Shown one piece after another: positions 43,064 to 51,937 of a stretch of DNA of 64,000 nucleotides. This stretch comes from CAYYBE01 sp964470345. Lineage in GTDB: Bacteria; Babelota; Babeliae; Babelales; Babelaceae. Below the pieces are notes generated by a model, which had not been told where the DNA came from, did no database searches, and was given only the letters and a program-made list of their open reading frames with translations. The first letter of the stretch is position 1; the number at the start of each line of letters is the position of its first letter. Where the stretch lies: positions 58,826 to 122,825 of the forward strand of contig CAYYBE010000003.1 of NCBI GenBank assembly GCA_964470345.1. The letters run 5' to 3'. The position numbers and the translations under genes are program-made.

Positions 43064-43852
43064 TCAGGAATCCTTGGAGAGCGTTCTGGGAAAACCGTCT
43101 GGTGAGCTTTGGCTGCGTCGTATAAGATCTTTTCGAGCGGTATTATGCCCAATCATGCCTTTTTGTAGGTTATCGGGGATATCAAAATTTTGGCATTCTG
43201 TCAGAGTGCGAGCAGGGGTAGCAGCTTTAGGCTCTGCTGCATCAGGAATATGAGTGGCGGGAAGCGTATAGGTATCTGTTGTTAATGGAATAGCTGCGAT
43301 GCTTGAATCGTATTCAGGGTCACCAAAACTCATATGACCACTTATTGCCGTGAGGGTTGAGGCGTCGGCTTTGTCTGGCGCCCGCTCGGTTTTAGCTTCG
43401 GTTTCTGCTTGCGCAGTTGTTTGGTCGGACGTTGTTGTAGGACTTGTGAGCATAAGTGTTGCTGCTGCTACGCTTTGGAGCAAGCTTGTGGAAGAGGTTA
43501 CTTGCGCATTTGTTGTAGCTGATGTGGTTGCTTCAGGAAGAGCTTGTACCGCTATTGCATCTGTTTCAAGGCGCTTGCTAGCTAATGGGCTGTGCGTGTT
43601 TAAGGGACTGCGCGCGCTTGAAGGGCCTGATGATGAGGCAGATGCTACTGATATTGAAGGTGAAGATTCAACAGATTTTACGGTTTGGGCTTCAATTGTA
43701 TAAGCCTTGTTGAGGTCAAGCCTGTCAATTACTATGGGGCTTGGGTGTCTGCTGTGTGCGTGGGTAGCGCCAAGTGTTTGTACGTGTACTTGTGCTGTGA
43801 ACGTAGCTTGGCATATAAAAAAAACGGGAGCTGCCATTTTGAGCAAATGCAT
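43064..43852 (-). CDS. Exported Ser/Thr/Ala-rich protein of unknown function
   Basis: 262 residues from ATG at 43852, which has AAAGG upstream; the open frame extends to 43945. Signal-like start (HLLKMAAPVFFICQATFTA). The rest is low-complexity and likely disordered: Ser, Thr, Ala, Pro dominate (SSPSISVASASSSGPSSARS, TSATTNAQVTSSTSLL). Only the end is more ordered (CQNFDIPDNLQKGMIGHNTARKDLIRRSQSS). No family recognised. Surface or secreted role is a guess. Confidence 0.65.
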   Translation of the reverse strand: MHLLKMAAPVFFICQATFTAQVHVQTLGATHAHSRHPSPIVIDRLDLNKAYTIEAQTVKSVESSPSISVASASSSGPSSARSPLNTHSPLASKRLETDAIAVQALPEATTSATTNAQVTSSTSLLQSVAAATLMLTSPTTTSDQTTAQAETEAKTERAPDKADASTLTAISGHMSFGDPEYDSSIAAIPLTTDTYTLPATHIPDAAEPKAATPARTLTECQNFDIPDNLQKGMIGHNTARKDLIRRSQSSPDGFPRTLSKDS

Positions 43853-43958
43853 AAAGAGAACCTTTCCGATAGGATGATGAAGGGATATCGTTGGCTTCAC
43901 AACGGCTCTCCAGTAATGCTCCACTAGCTTAACAAACTTGACCAAAAGGGCAAGAAAG

Positions 43959-45071
43959 TTAGACGTTAAATTTAATTAAGACGATGTCGCCATCTTGGAC
44001 GATATAACCATTGCCTTCGGTGCGAATCTTGCCGCTATCGCGTAATTTGGCCTCTGTTTTTAGAGTGAACAGATCTTGGCAGTTAAAGACTTCAGCGCAG
44101 ATAAATCCCTTTTCAAGGTCAGAGTGGATTTCTCCTGCCGCTTGGCGGACCGTGATGCCTTGGCGGATTGGCCAGGCATGGATTTCTTGTGGGCCACAAG
44201 TAAAGAACGTGATAAGCCCCAAGTTTTTATAGGTTTGCTGAATAATCGTTGGCAGCCCACGTTGGGTGAGCCCCATCATCTGGGCCATTTCTGTTGCATC
44301 CTGTTCGTTTAGCTGAGAAAGCTCAAATTCGAGCTTTGCGCAGACGGGAATGACAGATGCTTGGCCAAAATGGGTAACAAGCTGTTGATAGGCTTTGTTT
44401 TTTTCATACTCATTATTAGCGATTTCATGTTCCGCAACGTTAGCGATAATGAGAAAGTTTTTTGTTGAAAGTAACAGCCCCTTTTGGGTCGAGAGTTCTG
44501 CGCCGAGGCGTTTTACGTGCTGATAATCAGAAGCGTTAAGGGCGCCTTCTAATTGTTCAAGAATCTCTGCTTCTTTGGTCAGCTCTTTGAGCTCTGCAGG
44601 CTTTTGCTGCGCCGCTTTCATCAAGTTGGCAACTTTGGCGCGTCGTTTGGTAACGCTTTCAAGATCTTTGAGCATCAACTCGGTAACGATAATTTCGTAA
44701 TCAAGAACAGGGTTAATCTCATGCTGGGTATTGGCGATATTGGGATCTTCAAAGCAGCGTAAAACGTGCAGGATCAGATCAACCTCACGGATATGGGAAA
44801 GAAACTGGTTGCCGAGCCCTTCTCCTGAAGCAGCCCCTTTGACGAGACCTGCGATATCAACAAACTGAACAGTGCCGGGCAGCTCTTTTTTCGATTGGTA
44901 CAGCTCACGGAGCTTGCTGATGCGAGGATCAGGTACAAATGTGCAAGCTAAGTGTGGGTTGATCGTGCAAAATGGGTAGTTTTCTGCCGGAACCGATGAT
45001 TGGGTCAAGGCGTTAAAGAGGGTTGATTTTCCAACGTTAGGTAATCCAACAAGTCCAGCAGAGATACTCAT
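43959..45071 (-). CDS. ychF: Redox-regulated ATPase YchF (Obg family)
   Basis: 370 residues. G1 GLVGLPNVGKSTLFN, G3 DIAGLVKGA, then a coiled-coil insertion and the C-terminal TGS-like domain ending DGDIVLIKFNV. YchF/OLA1 hydrolyses ATP and binds ribosomes. The NxxE motif (ATP preference) is present as NVAEHE. Confidence 0.95.
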   Translation of the reverse strand: MSISAGLVGLPNVGKSTLFNALTQSSVPAENYPFCTINPHLACTFVPDPRISKLRELYQSKKELPGTVQFVDIAGLVKGAASGEGLGNQFLSHIREVDLILHVLRCFEDPNIANTQHEINPVLDYEIIVTELMLKDLESVTKRRAKVANLMKAAQQKPAELKELTKEAEILEQLEGALNASDYQHVKRLGAELSTQKGLLLSTKNFLIIANVAEHEIANNEYEKNKAYQQLVTHFGQASVIPVCAKLEFELSQLNEQDATEMAQMMGLTQRGLPTIIQQTYKNLGLITFFTCGPQEIHAWPIRQGITVRQAAGEIHSDLEKGFICAEVFNCQDLFTLKTEAKLRDSGKIRTEGNGYIVQDGDIVLIKFNV

Positions 45072-45153
45072 AGTTCTTTCTCGTCCTTACAGTTAAGCTC
45101 AAAAGTTTGTACATGCCTTAGTATGCGGGGAAAGTAAGAAAAATTCAAAAAAA

Positions 45154-45182
45154 GCAGACGAGAGTTTGTGGCTCTCGTCTGC
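45154..45182 (-). terminator. Terminator of dnaK
   Basis: Eleven-base perfect stem GCAGACGAGAG / CTCTCGTCTGC, followed on the minus strand by seven T. Confidence 0.9.
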
Positions 45183-45205
45183 AAAAATATTCATTTACGC
45201 CGAAG

Positions 45206-47116
45206 CTACTTGGCTTCAGTGTCGATTGGTTCGTCTTCAGGCTTTGCAGAACTGTCGTTTGCTGAGCCGTTGTTCGATCCATCAGTTGCAGGGCCTTTGT
45301 CTTCAGGCTTTTGTTTATAGAGCTCTTCTGCAATCTTATAGGAAGCTGCAAGAAGATCGTCGGCTGCTTTTTTAAGCTTTTCGCCGTCGTCAGGATGCTC
45401 TTCCAAGGTCTTCTTAGCAGCAACAATCGCCTCTTCCGTCTTGGTGACGTCATCAGCGTTGAGCTTTTCTCTGTTTTCTTGAATTGTCTTTTCGATTTCA
45501 AGAATCAGGCCATCAAGACGATTGCGTGTTTCAATCGTTTCTCGTACTTTCTTATCTTCAGCTTCATGTGCTTGAGCATCTTTGACCATTTGGTCGATAT
45601 CTTCTTTGCTTAAGCCGCTGCTTGAAGTAATCGTGATCTTTTGTTCTTTGCCGGTACCTTTGTCTTTAGCAGATACGTGCACAATACCATTGGCGTCAAT
45701 GTCGAAGGTAACTTCGATCTGTGGCATGCCGCGTGGAGCTGCTGGAATACCTTCAAGTCTAAATTGACCGAGTGATTTGTTATCTTTTGCAAGCTCTCGT
45801 TCACCTTGTACCACACGGATGTCGACAGCAGTTTGGCTGTTTTCTGCGGTGCTAAATACTTGTGACTTGCGCGTAGGAATCGTTGTATTGCGTTCAATTA
45901 AGCGGGTGGTAACGCCGCCGAGTGTTTCGATACCCAAAGAAAGTGGGGTAACGTCAAGCAATAAGACATCGGTAACATGCCCGGCAAGTACTGCCCCTTG
46001 AATAGCTGCGCCAACGGCGACAACTTCATCAGGGTTGACCGATTTATTTGGTTCTCGTTTAAACAGATCTTTAACGAGCTGTTGTACTTTTGGCATACGG
46101 GTTGAACCACCGACCAAAATAACTTCATCGATTTTGTCGACTGAAAGGCCAGCATCTTCGATTGCCTTTTTGCATGGTTTGGTTAAGCGTTCAAAGATTG
46201 ATGCACAGATTGATTCGAGTTTTGCACGTGAAAGTTTGACGTTCAAGTGCTTTGGGCCTGTTGCGTCAGCAGTGATGTATGGTAACGTGATTTCTGTTTC
46301 ATGCATCGAAGATAGTTCGATTTTTGCTTTTTCTGCTGCTTCTTTTAAGCGTTGCAGTGCAATTCTGTCATGGTGAAGATCGATGCCGGTTTCTTGTTTG
46401 AAGGTGTCGATTAAGAAGGTCATGATTTGGTTATCGATATCATCACCACCCAGCAGCGTGTCGCCATTGGTTGATTTAACTTCAATAACGCCATCGTTAA
46501 TCTCTAAAATCGAGATATCAAAGGTTCCGCCACCAAAGTCAAAGACGGCGATCGTGCCATTCTTCTTTTTGTCCATGCCATAAGCAAGTGCAGCGGCTGT
46601 TGGCTCGTTAATGATTCGTTTTACATCAAGCCCGGCGATTCTGCCCGCATCTTTGGTTGCTTGGCGCTGCGCGTCGTTAAAGTATGCAGGTACGGTAATG
46701 ACCGCTTCGGTAATCTTTGTTCCGGTGTAGCTTTCGGCTGATTGTTTTAATTTTGCCAAAATAGCAGCAGAAATTTCTTGCGGTGTATATTCTCGTCCGA
46801 CTGCATCAACGGCGATATCACCATTTGCACGTTCGACCAGTCTATACGGAACCCGTTTTGCTTCTGCGCTTAATTCTTTAAAGGTATGCCCAATAAAACG
46901 TTTAATCGAATAGATGGTGTTTTCGGGATTTGCTACAGCTTGTCGTTTTGCAACAACGCCAACAAGCTGTTTGCCGTCTTTGGTAAAGGCGACAACGGAA
47001 GGGGTGGTATTCTGCCCTTCTTCATTAGGAATAACTTTAGGGGTGCCGCCTTCCATGATGGCGACGACTGAGTTGGTGGTACCTAAATCGATACCGATGA
47101 TCTTTGATTGTGCCAT
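45206..47116 (-). CDS. dnaK: Chaperone DnaK (Hsp70)
   Basis: 636 residues, normal length. IIGIDLGTTNSVVAIMEGG starts the ATPase domain, VPAYFNDAQRQATKDAGRIAGLDVKRIINEPTAAALAYG and IAVFDFGGGTFDISILE follow. The substrate-binding domain and the lid are complete, ending in an acidic EDEPIDTEAK. grpE and dnaJ are not beside it. Confidence 0.98.
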   Translation of the reverse strand: MAQSKIIGIDLGTTNSVVAIMEGGTPKVIPNEEGQNTTPSVVAFTKDGKQLVGVVAKRQAVANPENTIYSIKRFIGHTFKELSAEAKRVPYRLVERANGDIAVDAVGREYTPQEISAAILAKLKQSAESYTGTKITEAVITVPAYFNDAQRQATKDAGRIAGLDVKRIINEPTAAALAYGMDKKKNGTIAVFDFGGGTFDISILEINDGVIEVKSTNGDTLLGGDDIDNQIMTFLIDTFKQETGIDLHHDRIALQRLKEAAEKAKIELSSMHETEITLPYITADATGPKHLNVKLSRAKLESICASIFERLTKPCKKAIEDAGLSVDKIDEVILVGGSTRMPKVQQLVKDLFKREPNKSVNPDEVVAVGAAIQGAVLAGHVTDVLLLDVTPLSLGIETLGGVTTRLIERNTTIPTRKSQVFSTAENSQTAVDIRVVQGERELAKDNKSLGQFRLEGIPAAPRGMPQIEVTFDIDANGIVHVSAKDKGTGKEQKITITSSSGLSKEDIDQMVKDAQAHEAEDKKVRETIETRNRLDGLILEIEKTIQENREKLNADDVTKTEEAIVAAKKTLEEHPDDGEKLKKAADDLLAASYKIAEELYKQKPEDKGPATDGSNNGSANDSSAKPEDEPIDTEAK

Positions 47117-47188
47117 AGTAATCTCCTGAGGTAAGCTGCTTACGATTATGTATCGAGTTTCTAAAACAATATAAAGTAAGTATAAGAT

Positions 47189-47217
47189 TTTATACTACCA
47201 CTCAAGAACATTGTCAA
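47189..47217 (-). promoter_or_regulatory. Strong promoter of dnaK with HAIR half-site
   Basis: TTGACA, 17 bases, TATAAA on the minus strand, near consensus. The spacer holds CTTGAGT, the left HAIR half-site (47200-47206). The second half is absent. No CIRCE element is seen. Confidence 0.7.
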
Positions 47218-47285
47218 GATTTTGCTCACAAAATCTGAGCCAACTACACTCATATTTTGTGATGAGTTTTGTGAATCTCTTGGTA

Positions 47286-48764
47286 TTACTGGATAACGCA
47301 GCTCTTATGAGTATCGTTTTGGGTGATTGGGCATTCCCAGATTGTGATATCCTTTTCTTGTGCAATGGCCAGTTGTTTGTTGGTGATGGGGATCACGTGT
47401 TGGATCGGTTCCTTACTGGCCGTATTGATAATTTCTTTAAAAGAGCTCCCTTGAAGTACGCCAGGATCTTGTACGCAGAAAATACGTGAAGCGTTGTAGC
47501 CATGTCTGGTTGCCGTGATGATTTGATTGTTGGAAGCTTGTGAACAGGTTGTTATTGAATGGCCGTTCTCTGGGGTATACGTCGTTTGGCGTGGTAGCAG
47601 ATTTGGCATTTCGAAAGTAATGATTGAATCGAATGCTGCAGCAGTGAGATGATTGCTATTGTTGTTGTATACGAGTGCATGAAGTGAAGAAGTTGTTGCT
47701 GGTTCGTATGTTTTTTCCAAGGTTAAGCTTTGTTTCCAGTCGCGGTATATATGGATTGCTCCCTTAGAAAATCCGCAAGCGAGATAGTGTTGGTCCTTGA
47801 AGCTGATGTTTACCAGAAATTGGGGGGTAAATAGAATGTGAAGTGTCTGCTTGGGGTACCACGAGGCTGTTCCCTGTTTTTTATCGAATGTTCTTTCCCA
47901 GATAGTGATGATCGGTGAGACCATATTTGTTGTTTGAGATCCGGCAGCAAATGAATCTTCAGAGAGGGTCGCTAGGCTGCAGATGCGATTTTTGTTGATA
48001 GCTGATTGTAATGTGTATTTAGGTTTGTTATCGAGTAAATACCATACTTTGATTTCTCCATTGGCGGCACCCGATAGCAGCCAGTCTTTTTCTAAAAGGG
48101 CGAGTGCGGTGAGAGCCGTTTTGTGCTCTTTCAATGTTGCAGTGCATGTCCATTTTCCTCCCGCAAGTTCCCATAATTTTATGGTGCAATCAGTTGAGGC
48201 AGAAGCGAATTTTGTGGGGGAAAGCTCAGCTAAAGCTACAATTTCATTGGTATGGGCGTTTGAAATTTCTTGAGCTCGTACCATCTGGTTGTCTGAGGGT
48301 AGGTTGTTGAGGCCGGTTCGGCAATAGCCAATAATAATGCTCACTAATTCTCGGGGAAATTCGACAAGCTGTGCATAGAGCGTTTCAAAAACTTCACGCT
48401 CAAGATTTGTGGGGTGCTGATTTTCGACATAACGTATGTCAGAATTGGGTGACTCTTGAAGATCGAGCTCTGGTGAAGCTGGTGCTGTTACGGTTCTACT
48501 GCAGATGACGGGAGAGTTGCCGTTGCTTGCCGAAGAGCTTGAATATGGGTGCTGATCTGTTTTGCTTTCATATGCTGCGCTTGCCGCGCGTGAACGTACG
48601 ACTGCTTGCGGTTGTGCAAGTTGTACAAGGCGCGCCTGGATCAGTTGTTGGTTTGAGGTTACGGGCTTTACCGATGTTGCATGCGAAGCGCTCATGCGCA
48701 TGGTTTGGATGAGCATGAATGCGCCGGCAATAATTGTCGTTGTTTGTTTGAGTGTTTTGTTCAT
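47286..48764 (-). CDS. Exported F-box-like WD40 protein 1
   Basis: 492 residues. Signal-like start (TIIAGAFMLIQTMRMSASHA), a Ser-rich spacer with NSPVICSRTVT, then an F-box-like helix FPRELVSIIIGY at residues 136-147 and WD40 repeats up to the end (AHTNEIVALAEL, STDCTIKLWELA; ALLEKDWLLSGAANGEIKVWYL). The order (export signal, F-box-like motif, WD40 repeats) recalls eukaryotic Fbw ubiquitin-ligase adaptors. Tandem with the next gene, 11 bases apart. The F-box call is by eye, from a short motif that is conserved in four proteins here. Confidence 0.75.
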   Translation of the reverse strand: MNKTLKQTTTIIAGAFMLIQTMRMSASHATSVKPVTSNQQLIQARLVQLAQPQAVVRSRAASAAYESKTDQHPYSSSSASNGNSPVICSRTVTAPASPELDLQESPNSDIRYVENQHPTNLEREVFETLYAQLVEFPRELVSIIIGYCRTGLNNLPSDNQMVRAQEISNAHTNEIVALAELSPTKFASASTDCTIKLWELAGGKWTCTATLKEHKTALTALALLEKDWLLSGAANGEIKVWYLLDNKPKYTLQSAINKNRICSLATLSEDSFAAGSQTTNMVSPIITIWERTFDKKQGTASWYPKQTLHILFTPQFLVNISFKDQHYLACGFSKGAIHIYRDWKQSLTLEKTYEPATTSSLHALVYNNNSNHLTAAAFDSIITFEMPNLLPRQTTYTPENGHSITTCSQASNNQIITATRHGYNASRIFCVQDPGVLQGSSFKEIINTASKEPIQHVIPITNKQLAIAQEKDITIWECPITQNDTHKSCVIQ

Positions 48765-48775
48765 GGTCTCCCCCC

Positions 48776-50620
48776 TTATTCCCAGACTTTGATGCTGTTA
48801 TCAAGTGATGATGAAATCAGTTGTTGCCCGGGTGCAATGAGGTCGGTGATAGCATCGCCGTGGCCCCCTTTTGTTGTATGTAAAGCGGGATCGTGTGAAG
48901 TTTCTGGGTTTTCTACAAAGTAGATCTCGTTGAGGCATCCATAACTCTGGCAAAGAGCGAGCATTCCATTGGGAAGGGCGATGCAGGCTGAGAGAGGATA
49001 AGATGTTGCGCTGAGAGTTATTAGTTTAAGCGACTGAAGTTCTGTACTCCATAATCTTACGTGGCCCACGTCATTGCATGAAAGAATGTTTCCACCTGGG
49101 CTGATGTGGAGGCAGGTTATTGCACAGGGGGTCCTTTGTGGGTTTCGAATAAATTGCTTTGATGGGGTAAGGACGTTGTTGTTGCTGTTGTAGTCGTAGG
49201 TCCAAACATCGCCGTTTTCAAAACCACATACTAGTTTTCCAGGGAATGCTGCGATGCGGGTCGGGGTAATATGACATTTTGTTTGCTTGGATTTCCATTG
49301 ACCGTCAAGTTGTTTTTGGTGAAGATCCAAGAAGCCATCCTGAGACGCTGAAACAAAGGTCATTGGATTGTCTTGCATGAGTGCAAAATCGGTAATAGCA
49401 GCAGAATATGAAGTGGGCAACTTGTGAGGTGCGTATTGGAGGGTTTGGCTTTTTTGCGATGCGTTGCGATGCCAGATAAAAATATCGCCTTTTGTTGTTC
49501 CCGAAACGATTCTCTCTGCTATTTCATGCTTCTTGATTCCCGAAGGCAAATCTTCCCCATTGCGTGCAAGCGCCATAACCCGCAGAACAGGAGCTTCGTG
49601 CTTAAGGGTGGCAACGCATGCCCATCGGTTCTCATCATTTTTTTCCCAGATTTTAACCGTTGCGTCAGAAGAGGCTGATGCAAAGTATCTATCAGATATG
49701 TTTGCGAGTCCGTTCACGCAGCCGGTGTGTCCATCTGTATGTTTGTCCAGGGTTTGTGCGACAGCTTTTACTGCAGGGGAAAGGTAGCTGGCGATAAGAC
49801 AGGTAAGCTCTGACGGGAATGTGGTAAGTGTGTCATAGAGCTTATGTGCTAGATTGCGTTGGCTTTGCGCAAGGTTCTTTTCATAGGTAGCGAGAGGATG
49901 TTGGTGGGTTGCTTTGTCTAATTTTTTGTGTGGTGTGGCCGGAGAAAAGCTTTTGGTTACCGATCTGCTGCTGATGACCGGCGAGTTGATGCTGCTCGCA
50001 GACGAGCTGCTTGAGCAAGAGCTTGAGGGGGAGCTGGTTTCGGAAGAAGTTTTTTGCGCTTGTTCTGCATGGAGAGCACACACTTGTTCGGCAAGCTTGA
50101 CCATGAGGTTGTCAATAAATTCTTGTGCAAGCTTTTGTTGGATTTCCATGTCCCGTAAAGCTTCTGGCGTAGCTGCTAAATCAAGCGGGCCGGTAATGCC
50201 AAGTTGTAGGTTGCGTCGCTCGGTAACAAGTAAATTAATCAAATGGGCGTCTTGCTCAGAGAATGCTTTGCCTAGTATATCGGGAGTGCTTTCTGGAGAT
50301 TCTGTAAAGAGTCGTGAAAGTTGTTTTAAGAGATCATTGATGATTGTTTCGGCGGTGCGGCTACCTTTAAACTGTTCTTTTGAGATCTTGAGGGCGAGCT
50401 GAGTGTGCGTTTTGAGTTGGGCCTCTTCAGCTTCTGCTCGAGTCTTTAGGATCTGAGCAAGGCGCTGTTGAATAAGGCGGTGACGTTCTGTTGCGGGCAA
50501 TAATGATGTTTGTATAGCAGAGACCGTCGCAGGGGCTTGGGATGCCAACGCGACCGGGGTTTGTGCGGCAATGGTAATGAATGCAAAGAAGGTAAGGAGC
50601 TGTTTGAGTGTGATTTTCAT
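48776..50620 (-). CDS. Exported F-box-like WD40 protein 2
   Basis: 614 residues, upstream partner in the same operon. Signal peptide (LLTFFAFITIAAQTPVALAS), a helical region (about 40-190), a Ser-rich linker with NSPVISSRSVT (same motif as the neighbour), an F-box-like motif FPSELTCLIASYL at 269-281, then WD40 repeats starting TLDKHTDGHTGCVNGLA and ending NSIKVWE. Function as a host-targeted adaptor is inferred. Confidence 0.75.
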   Translation of the reverse strand: MKITLKQLLTFFAFITIAAQTPVALASQAPATVSAIQTSLLPATERHRLIQQRLAQILKTRAEAEEAQLKTHTQLALKISKEQFKGSRTAETIINDLLKQLSRLFTESPESTPDILGKAFSEQDAHLINLLVTERRNLQLGITGPLDLAATPEALRDMEIQQKLAQEFIDNLMVKLAEQVCALHAEQAQKTSSETSSPSSSCSSSSSASSINSPVISSRSVTKSFSPATPHKKLDKATHQHPLATYEKNLAQSQRNLAHKLYDTLTTFPSELTCLIASYLSPAVKAVAQTLDKHTDGHTGCVNGLANISDRYFASASSDATVKIWEKNDENRWACVATLKHEAPVLRVMALARNGEDLPSGIKKHEIAERIVSGTTKGDIFIWHRNASQKSQTLQYAPHKLPTSYSAAITDFALMQDNPMTFVSASQDGFLDLHQKQLDGQWKSKQTKCHITPTRIAAFPGKLVCGFENGDVWTYDYNSNNNVLTPSKQFIRNPQRTPCAITCLHISPGGNILSCNDVGHVRLWSTELQSLKLITLSATSYPLSACIALPNGMLALCQSYGCLNEIYFVENPETSHDPALHTTKGGHGDAITDLIAPGQQLISSSLDNSIKVWE

Positions 50621-51400
50621 GGGTGTTCCTTTGCTAGCGTGTTAATTTCGGGTACGGGTTTAATCGGTTAGTTTACTCATATTTAGTAAAATTCATATAC
50701 ATGTAACGCCAAGTCAAATTATAGGTTATTTAGTCATAATTATACCAATAGAAATTTAATTATCAACTGGGGAGGGGGTGGGATTTTTCAGGTTCAAGGC
50801 AGCAAGCTCTCCCTGGTAAAGGCATGAGTCTGATAATTTATACCTGAATTAGTCCCCGAGAATACCTTGAGGGCCTCATTGTACCCGTCTTCTCCTCAAT
50901 AACCCTTATCAAGGTTTTTTGCCCCGCTTGCTACTCTACCCTCGCGTCTGATAATTTGCTTCTCCTGGGGGCCCACCCCTTATGGGACTGTCTTTCTTTG
51001 AGGTCCCACTCTTTGCCTGCCCTCGGTTTGTCTTAGTTTCCCTCCCTCTCCCCCTCTCGCTTCCTGCCCACCCGTTGTGAGTTCCTGCTCTGTGGGCCGG
51101 TGATGGCCGTGGGTCTTTTGAGACGGGAGGGATTGTGGAAGCTCGCGGGGTTGCTACGCCGCCCGCTCAGGGAGTCGATCGGGAGCCATAGATAAGCCCC
51201 TACTGCGCCTCATCTATGAAGTTTGTCTCTCGAAGTTTCAGGCTACGCAGGGCACGCCGCCTCAAGGGGAAGTGGTTCGGGGAGGGGTGTTGTGTGCAGG
51301 TGTTTGCTTTAAGTTGTCGAAGCAGATTTTTCTGCTATACTGTGCAGCAGCAAAAGTTTTTCTACGTCGGTCATGAGATCGCGTAAAAAAAGGAGTAGCT
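50621..51400. other. 780-base non-coding region with pyrimidine-rich plus strand
   Basis: No credible open frame. The first 140 bases are AT-rich and hold the leader of the WD40 operon. From about 50780 to 51290 the plus strand is rich in C and T with many GC-rich stems (CATAGAT...ATCTATG at 51187-51218; TGGGAC...GTCCCA near 50988-51013). The 12-base GTCTGATAATTT occurs at 50828 and 50947. I do not recognise tmRNA, RNase P RNA, 6S or SRP RNA in either strand. It ends with the carD leader. Confidence 0.55.
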
Positions 51401-51925
51401 ATGCGTTTTTCTGTGAATGAAAAAGTGGTGTATCCGGGACATGGTGTTGCGTACATCCGTCAGATTCTCCAAAAAGATGTCGGTTCGACGGTCTGTTGTT
51501 TCTACGAGCTTAATTTTTTACATAAAGATGCGACGGTGCTTGTGCCGATTGACAGTGCTGACATTGTTGGCCTGCGTAATCTGAGTTCAGTGGATCATGT
51601 GGAAGATGCCTTTACGGTTCTTACCAATCCAGCACGCAAATTGAGTGTGCATGAATTTACTGCCAGCAGTTGGAATAAAAGAAACAAACAATATCAGATA
51701 AAAATGCGCAAAGGTCGTTTGCTCGATCTTTCTGAGATTTATCGGGACCTCAAATATATGGAGACGGTCAAAGAGCTTTCATTTGGAGAACGTCGCTTAT
51801 TGAGTAAAGCGGAAGCATTATTAGTAGAAGAAATTTCTGAAGTAGTAAGCCGAGATGAAGAACAAACGATTGAACATATTCGTTCACTGTGCGGAATCGC
51901 CTACCGGCGTCCAGAAAGCCTGTAA
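51401..51925 (+). CDS. CarD-like transcription regulator
   Basis: 174 residues. The N-terminal Tudor-like RNA-polymerase interaction domain (VNEKVVYPGHGVAYI, YELNFLHKDATVLVPID) and the helical C-terminal domain (LDLSEIYRDLKYM, SFGERRLLSKAEALLVEEIS) are characteristic of CarD/CdnL. CarD stabilises open promoter complexes. AAAGGAG starts it. Confidence 0.92.
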   Translation: MRFSVNEKVVYPGHGVAYIRQILQKDVGSTVCCFYELNFLHKDATVLVPIDSADIVGLRNLSSVDHVEDAFTVLTNPARKLSVHEFTASSWNKRNKQYQIKMRKGRLLDLSEIYRDLKYMETVKELSFGERRLLSKAEALLVEEISEVVSRDEEQTIEHIRSLCGIAYRRPESL

Positions 51926-51937
51926 TGGTGCTGCACA

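Noticed and set aside
43853..43945. 31-residue N-terminal extension of the Ser/Thr-rich protein
   Set aside because: The ATG at 43852 has AAAGG and opens a signal-like helix; the extension has neither.
47189..47217. CIRCE element at dnaK
   Set aside because: No TTAGCACTC-N9-GAGTGCTAA pattern is present.
50780..51290. tmRNA or RNase P RNA candidate
   Set aside because: No tRNA-like end, no tag frame, and none of the conserved P RNA blocks were found in either strand.
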